This document shows, piece after piece, positions 6,065 through 10,097 of a DNA stretch of 10,097 nucleotides. Location of the stretch: contig PEYL01000028.1 of assembly GCA_002774415.1 (NCBI GenBank), positions 1 through 10,097 of the forward strand, in the 5' to 3' direction. Made by a program: the position numbers and the translations under genes. The stretch is from Candidatus Portnoybacteria bacterium CG08_land_8_20_14_0_20_40_83 (GTDB lineage: Bacteria; Patescibacteriota; Minisyncoccia; Portnoybacterales; GWB1-42-6). A model generated the notes under the pieces. That model saw only the letters and a list, made by a program, of their open reading frames with translations. It searched no databases and had not been told where the DNA came from. How positions within the stretch are numbered: position 1 is the first letter of the stretch; each line of letters opens with the position of its first letter.

Positions 6065-6795
6065 CATTTGATGTTTTCTAGCCATTTTGAATGGCCCCTA
6101 TAGTCGCCTATAGGATCGGACTATATCATCCCGCTGACTAAACGGGTCTAGCATATAGTCTCTGAGGATTCTTGATCTAAGCAAACGTCACTTTGATTAT
6201 ATTTTCTTGTTCGTCCTCTTCCTTCATTTAATTCTTCTCTTAATTTGACAACTTCTTTTATTCCATCCGGCTCAATGTGTTTGCCAGATTGAACAATTGA
6301 TAGGATCCGTTTAAAAACAGAAAAATTCTTTTTCATTCTTGCCGAGAGAAAACCAAATTTATTAAAGAAGGGAGTTATCCTTTCAAACAATGAACTTTGA
6401 TTTTCCACGACATAATACCATAAGCCGTCCCTTCTCTGTTTTAAGCGGCCACAATTTAAGTATCTTTTCAAAAGACTAAGGATAACTTCGTCTTTTTGAG
6501 ATACGCAGAAGCTGAAACAAAATTGCCAACCATATCTATATCCATCGCCTTTTCTCATGGAAACATTAAAGCTTCCTTCGCCATCTGTAAAACCAGCAAT
6601 ATAATATCCAATTGATGGCGGAATTTTGTTCAGCCAATTAGATTTATTTGCCATATTAGACCTTAGATCAAGTCTTTCCTGCGAATTGTCTGCACCGACA
6701 GATTGTTACTTATCGCGTGACTCACGATTTAGTACTGCCGGATACTCAGATGTTCCCGCATTTAGCTAGATTTTATAACTACAACCCGTGACTTC
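6065..6795 (-). ncRNA. Group I intron at 23S site L1917 with homing endonuclease gene
   Basis: This 731-nt intron interrupts the H69 loop after GGTAACTAT (U1917); 3' exon AACCGTG. P1 is a perfect UAACUAU/GUAGUUA ending in U-G, and P10 follows without a gap (GGUU with exon AACC). P7 is GAGACTA (complement 6156-6162) with TAGTCC (complement 6118-6123). P3 is TCTAGC/GCTAGA, P8 is CCCG..CGGG, and the intron ends in G. An 11-bp P6-side stem (6171-6181 with 6662-6672) carries the endonuclease gene in its loop. The site is the one known from Coxiella burnetii. It is paralogous to the L1931 intron. Confidence 0.9.
6148..6654 (-). CDS. LAGLIDADG homing endonuclease of the L1917 intron
   Basis: This 168-residue protein has a single motif, IAGFTDGEG at residues 19-27, with Asp24 and Glu26 as the conserved acidic pair, so it is a probable homodimer of the I-CreI/LAGLIDADG_1 type. 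Downstream are the typical beta-strand pattern (GWQFCFSFCVSQKD) and the helical SARMKKNFSVFKRI segment. Its expected function is cleavage of intronless 23S at H69. The last nine codons (SSETIC and the TAG stop) are encoded by the intron's P6/P7/P3' strands, so coding sequence and ribozyme core overlap. A weak AAGG precedes the ATG. It differs from the L1951 enzyme along most of its length but shares the same layout (CG.[IL], LF/LIK..IPFF/PHF, KH.E). No frameshift is seen. Confidence 0.92.
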   Translation of the reverse strand: MANKSNWLNKIPPSIGYYIAGFTDGEGSFNVSMRKGDGYRYGWQFCFSFCVSQKDEVILSLLKRYLNCGRLKQRRDGLWYYVVENQSSLFERITPFFNKFGFLSARMKKNFSVFKRILSIVQSGKHIEPDGIKEVVKLREELNEGRGRTRKYNQSDVCLDQESSETIC

Positions 6796-7526
6796 ATAGT
6801 TACCGCGGACGTTCACTGGCGCTTAGCACGCTCAGCATTTCCCATCTTGCGACAAAAAATACCGGCATGTTTAACGTTCCAGCACTGGTCAAGCGTCAGC
6901 CCCTATACTTCCTCTTTTAGAGTTTGCAGGGACCTGTGTTTTTGATAAACAGTCGCCTGGGGTCTTTAGCTGCGTCCCCAAACCCTTGCGGGTCGGGGAA
7001 GGTCATATTGCGAACTTACGACACGTTGTTTTGCCGAGTTCCTTAACGAGGATTCACTCGTTCACCTTAGGCTTCTCGCCTCGCCTACCTGTGTCGGTTT
7101 TCGGTACGGTTCTCTTGTTTTTAACTCTAGAAGTTTTTCTCGGCAGCTCCTTCGCCCGAATTGGCCGTGTCAAAACGACCTATTCTCAATTTCGGAAATT
7201 ATTCTGACGGATTTGCCTGCCAGACATTCCAAAACCAAGAATGAAAATCCAATAATTCACTCAGACTTTTAAACTGCGTCACTCCATTGAAAAAACAAGA
7301 AAGCGCAGGAATATTAACCTGCTGTCCATCATCACGGCCTCTCGGCCTGAGACTTAGGACCGGCTAACCCTTGGATGATCAACATTGCCAAGGAAACCTT
7401 AGGCTTTCGGTGGACCGGGCTTTCACCGGTCTTGCGGTTACTTATTCCAACATTCTCTCTCCTGCACGCTCCAGCAAACCTCGCGATTTACCTTCACAGC
7501 GGTGCAGGATGCTCCCCTACCACTAT

Positions 7527-7669
7527 CGCTCCTCGCTACTGCTCGTCGCTTCAAAGCGACCCTGACAACCCGGATGACTCATCCGGATGACCCGGATAAA
7601 TTTTATCCGGATAATCCGGGTGTAATCCGGATATCTGTGTCGCTGTGCTCCGAACAAAAGTGAGGAGCG
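7527..7669 (-). repeat. Intervening-sequence-like insertion in 23S helix 45
   Basis: The site corresponds to E. coli helix 45 (~1170), a classical place for RNase III-excised intervening sequences. A 19-bp closing stem is formed by CGCTCCTCGCTACTGCTCG (7527-7545) and CGAACAAAAGTGAGGAGCG (7651-7669), counting G-U pairs and one conserved A-C mismatch. Inside it are CGCTTCAAAGCG and a run of CCGGAT/ATCCGG words (about 7567-7635) like those in the long inverted repeats flanking 23S. No ORF or intron core is present. Confidence 0.8.
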
Positions 7670-8107
7670 ATAATCCATATCTTCGGTACTAAGCTTAGTC
7701 CCGTAAATTTTCGGTGCGAAATCTCTGAATTAGTGAGCTGTTACGCACTCTTTAAAGGATGACTGCCTCTAAGCCAACCTCCTAACTGTCAAAGAAATCC
7801 CACCTCCTTGTAAACACTTAGCTTAGTTTAGGGACCTTAGATGATGGTCTGGGTTGTTTCCCTTTCGACAATGGAGCTTAGCCCCCACTGTCTTACTCGG
7901 ACGATAATTGTTCCGGCATTCGGAGTTTGATTGGGCTCGGTAGGAAAAACCATCCGTACCCATTCAGTGCTCTACCTCCGGAATTAAAACGCCCGGCTAG
8001 TCCTAAAACTATTTCGGGGAGAACCAGCTATTACCAAGCTCGATTAGCTTTTCACTTCTTACCACAACTCATCCCCCAGTTTTGTACGGCTGGTGGGTCC
8101 GGGCCTC

Positions 8108-8125
8108 CCCCCGACTTTCGTCGGG
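8108..8125 (-). repeat. Small GC hairpin in a 23S helix
   Basis: CCCCGACTTTCGTCGGGG is a perfect 7-bp hairpin with a 4-nt loop replacing the tip of a variable 23S helix. It resembles a common dispersed hairpin word. Confidence 0.5.
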
Positions 8126-8182
8126 GTTCACCCTGGTCATGGCAAGCTCGCCTTGGCTTCGGGTCTTATGCGGGCTGCATTT

Positions 8183-8362
8183 GCTCCTCGCTCCCGCTCG
8201 TCGCTTCCCCTACGAACTTACGAATTTTTTACGAAAGTACGAAATTTATAACCCCTCCTCTCCTCCCCTTAGCCTAAGGGGAGGTTGGGTGGGGTTACTT
8301 TCGTATTTTCGTATATTTTTCGTAGTTTCGTAGGGAAAACGCTCGAACGAAAGTGAGTAGCG
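8183..8362 (-). repeat. Nested repeat insertion in 23S (about E. coli nt 640 region)
   Basis: Three layers are visible. The outer stem is GCTCCTCGCTCCCGCTCG (8183-8200) with CGAACGAAAGTGAGTAGCG (8344-8362), the same clamp as at 7527 and 8474. The middle layer is an AT-rich inverted repeat of TACGAA words (8209-8248 and 8298-8334). The core is a triple-hairpin relative, CCTCCCCTTAGCCTAAGGGGAGG (8264-8285, closed by AACCCC/GGGGTT). The inserted material replaces a short E. coli helix. Confidence 0.8.
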
Positions 8363-8473
8363 TATACGCGCTTTTAACACTCGGTTTCCCTGTATCTGCG
8401 TCCCGAAGGACTTAGAAAGAGCAACTCGCATAAACTCGTTGGATCGTTCTGCAAAAAGCACACCACTACCGCA

Positions 8474-8635
8474 CGTGCCTCGCTATCGCTCGCCACTTAT
8501 TAATTTAAAATGTAAATATCAAAATGAAAAATGACAATGCAAAATTTAAAATTTTATGCGCGAAGCGCATACCTTAATTTTACATTTTGATTTTTGAACT
8601 TTACATTTTGCTGTGTCGAACGAAAGTGAGACACG
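8474..8635 (-). repeat. Intervening-sequence-like insertion in 23S helix 25
   Basis: It is located at the helix-25 tip (about E. coli 545), another classical intervening-sequence and expansion site. The closing stem is CGTGCCTCGCTATCGCTCG (8474-8492) with CGAACGAAAGTGAGACACG (8617-8635). The interior (8507-8610) is an AT-rich palindrome of the 3251-3347 family, with a small GC hairpin ATGCGCGAAGCGCAT (8556-8570) at its centre. Confidence 0.8.
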
Positions 8636-8695
8636 GCGGCTGTGATTCGTTGTAAGTATGTGGTTTCAGGTACTATTTCACCGCCCTCATCGGGC

Positions 8696-8736
<41 letters not shown>

Positions 8737-8951
8737 GATGTTGAGTATTTAGCCTTGGCACAATAGTAGTGCCGGATTCCGACGGAGCTGTCGTTCTCCG
8801 CCGTACTCAAGAATAATAACTAGGAGCATAAAACCGTTTTCGCTTACAGGGCTATTACCTTCTTTGGCGCCGGCTTTCCATCCGGCTTCTGCTAACGAAG
8901 CTTTATAATGTGATCTCCCTCTGGTACCCATCGCCAAGTTCATAGGGTTTA

Positions 8952-8970
8952 CCCTGAGCTTGTCGAAGGG
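8952..8970. repeat. CCCTGAGC...GTCGAAGGG hairpin repeat in 23S
   Basis: CCCTGAGCTTGTCGAAGGG is the widespread dispersed hairpin, here forming the tip of a 5'-domain helix of 23S. A variant occurs at 5376-5395. Confidence 0.65.
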
Positions 8971-9071
8971 CTCCAGAACGTTACTACCTTTCAACCCTCT
9001 CTAAAATTTCAAAGAAACTCTAGAGAGTTTAGGCTCTTCCCTTTTCACTCGCCGCTACTAGGGGAATGATT

Positions 9072-9142
9072 TAGCAAATAGTATATAGCGAATAGCAAAT
9101 AGCAAAAGCCATAAGCTACAAGCCATAAACAATAAGCTAAAC
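9072..9142. repeat. A-rich short-word repeat inserted in the 23S 5' domain
   Basis: Tandem-like TAGCAAATAG, TAGCGAATAGCAAATAGC and then CATAAGCTACAAGCCATAA words, closed by TTTAGC (9070-9075) and GCTAAA. E. coli has only a few bases here (roughly nt 200), between AAAGAAA and TTCCCC. This is another palindromic-repeat expansion. Confidence 0.6.
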
Positions 9143-9352
9143 TTTGTTTCTTTTCCTCCGCTTACTAGAATGTTTTACTTCAGCGGGTTGACTCCGCGCC
9201 TTGCGGCGCAGTTTTACGGTTTTACCGTAAAGAGTTTCCTCATTCGGACATCCCCGGATCAAAGCTTGCTAGACAGCTCCCCGAGGCTTATCGCAGTCAC
9301 GCCACGTCCTTCATCGCCTCAACATCCCAAGGCATCCACCATATACCCTTAG

Positions 9353-9531
9353 CCATCTGCCTAAATTTCTGCTCGCTTCGCTCGCCAGCGACCCGGATAA
9401 TCCGGATTAAACACCCGGATGACACGGATAAATTCATCCGGGTAATCCGGGTGAAGTCCGTGTATCGGTGTCGCTTCAAGCGCGAAGCGCGATGGACTAA
9501 TTAAGTAACCATTAACTTTCTTTGATTCTTT
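9353..9531 (-). repeat. 179-bp inverted repeat, arm at the 23S 5' side
   Basis: Exact reverse complement of 2652-2830. It lies immediately before the mature 23S 5' end and would pair with the other arm in the precursor transcript. ORFs reading through it are not credible genes. Confidence 0.93.
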
Positions 9532-9724
9532 ATTTACCCCATTCACAAACAACTTGTGACGGGGTTCAATTTTTCACCCCGTTTAAAAGTCGTTACATTT
9601 ACATATAGTAACAACCAATGCAATACGGGGTTATACCTGCTAATATTCAGTTTTTAAGCTACAATCCCTTAGCAGCAAGTGATAAGTCTTATTTGTCTTA
9701 TCAGACTTATCATCTGCCGCCAAT
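9532..9724 (-). promoter_or_regulatory. 23S leader with alternative hairpins; no gene seen
   Basis: This 190-nt stretch has no credible ORF. The words ACCCC (9536), ACGGGGT (9559), ACCCCGT (9576) and ACGGGGT (9625) can pair in mutually exclusive ways. Other perfect stems are CACAA/TTGTG (9544-9558), CTGCTAA/TTAGCAG (9637-9643 with 9669-9675) and GATAAGTCT/AGACTTATC (9681-9689 with 9703-9711). No convincing promoter with both boxes, no 16S end and no tRNA was found. Confidence 0.5.
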
Positions 9725-10058
9725 CTGCGCTTATTAGGAGGGGCGTCAGATTTCGACGCCCGTCTATTTTATTTTACCTTTTTGGTCACACATTTTTATT
9801 CTGAAATGCATTTTCTTAAAATTTCCATTTCAGCATCCGTAAAAATGAAAGCCATTGAATCATCGCGTATAAACATGCTTTTCGTTATACCTTCTTTTTT
9901 TAAGATTTCGCACAAAGATTCAAGATCTTCTTCCGGCCCATAGACTGTCTTTATAATTTCCGCGATATACCTATCATGTCTTTTTAAAATGCGAACATAT
10001 CCTTGTTTGCGAGCCATTTTTCCCTCCTTTTCATATTTTTTCCCCCTAATAAGCGCAG
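9725..10058 (-). mobile_element. Mini-element copy 2: terminal inverted repeats around a 73-codon ORF
   Basis: The ends are a perfect 14-bp inverted repeat, CTGCGCTTATTAGG (9725-9738) and its complement (10045-10058), the same words as in copy 1. Inside, on the minus strand: Shine-Dalgarno GGAGGG, ORF 9796-10017, hairpin GGGCGTC/GACGCCC (complement of 9741-9747 and 9755-9761), inverted repeat. The hairpin holds the same position as in copy 1 with compensating base changes. This copy lies upstream of the 23S gene and outside any visible intron. Confidence 0.72.
9796..10017 (-). CDS. 73-aa protein of mini-element copy 2, unknown function
   Basis: A small intact ORF with a good ribosome binding site (GGAGGG, complement of 10022-10027, 4 nt before the ATG). 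It begins MARKQGYVRILKRHDRYIAE and ends TDAEMEILRKCISE; the rest is a mixed alpha/beta sequence with no membrane segment, metal-binding cluster or known catalytic motif. It has the same length as the protein at 5515-5736 and shares ILK..D[KR][FY]I.AE, IL..EGI and an acidic C-terminal helix, which suggests distant homology. Together with the shared element architecture, this argues that both are real genes. The function is unknown. Confidence 0.7.
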   Translation of the reverse strand: MARKQGYVRILKRHDRYIAEIIKTVYGPEEDLESLCEILKKEGITKSMFIRDDSMAFIFTDAEMEILRKCISE

Positions 10059-10069
10059 GCTGTAAAAGA

Positions 10070-10097
10070 AATTAAAAACCGCCTTTTCAAGAAGCGG
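10070..10097 (-). terminator. Possible rho-independent terminator of a gene beyond the right edge
   Basis: On the minus strand CCGCTT, a short loop, then AAGGCGG are followed by five T residues and AATTT. The stem has 4 GC pairs plus weaker pairs and may continue beyond the window. If real, the 23S transcript starts downstream of it and is not joined to an upstream gene such as 16S. Confidence 0.45.

Noticed and set aside
6986..8461. Several ORFs of 60-116 codons inside 23S
   Set aside because: They translate conserved rRNA sequence or repeat insertions, mostly on the wrong strand, with no ribosome binding site or protein-like pattern.
9297..9552. Minus-strand ORFs of 60-63 codons across the 23S 5' end
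   Set aside because: They lie in the 23S end and the perfect inverted-repeat arm; the peptide (HPDYPDEFIRVIRVF) is a translation of CCGGAT repeats.
9532..10097. 16S rRNA end or spacer tRNA upstream of 23S
   Set aside because: No anti-Shine-Dalgarno 3' end, no cloverleaf or T-loop GGTTCGAATC-type sequence; instead a mini-element and a probable terminator are present.

Overview
The window is dominated by one very unusual rRNA locus on the minus strand. Its likely source is a Candidate Phyla Radiation (Patescibacteria) genome. That is an inference from a 23S rRNA gene carrying several group I introns with LAGLIDADG homing endonuclease genes, a minimal gene layout and many short palindromic repeats. 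TGA is used as a stop in the ATGA overlap of the two protein genes, which argues against the lineages that recode TGA as glycine.

Layout, left to right. Positions 3-470 (+) hold the 3' part of a DDE integrase/transposase-like gene. Positions 481-1575 (-) encode a RodA/FtsW-type SEDS glycosyltransferase, translationally coupled to an upstream membrane-anchored protein at 1572-2393 (-). Then come 5S rRNA (2474-2590, -) and 23S rRNA (about 2820-9362, -). No 16S rRNA or tRNA gene is visible.

The 23S gene is about 6.5 kb against about 2.9 kb in E. coli. Four group I introns account for about 2.8 kb. They sit at sites equivalent to E. coli 1917, 1931, 1951 and 2593 (numbering from memory, by hand alignment). 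The first three are separated by exons of only 14 and 20 nt. The 1917 and 1951 introns encode LAGLIDADG endonucleases, the 1931 intron carries a different small ORF element, and the 2593 intron carries only palindromic repeats. The mature-rRNA part is also enlarged, by at least five insertions of stacked or nested palindromic repeats. Two of these are in helices 25 and 45, the classical sites of bacterial 23S intervening sequences. The whole gene is bracketed by a perfect 179-bp inverted repeat, which would give an exceptionally long processing duplex.

The most interesting candidate for something undescribed is a roughly 320-335 bp mini-element present twice, at 5465-5783 inside the 1931 intron and at 9725-10058 upstream of 23S. 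Each copy has terminal inverted repeats around GCGCTTATTAGG, a strong Shine-Dalgarno, a 73-codon ORF and a compensatorily changed hairpin just inside one end. The two 73-aa proteins look distantly related to each other. In the 1931 intron the element occupies the P6-side loop where the related 1917 intron carries its homing endonuclease.
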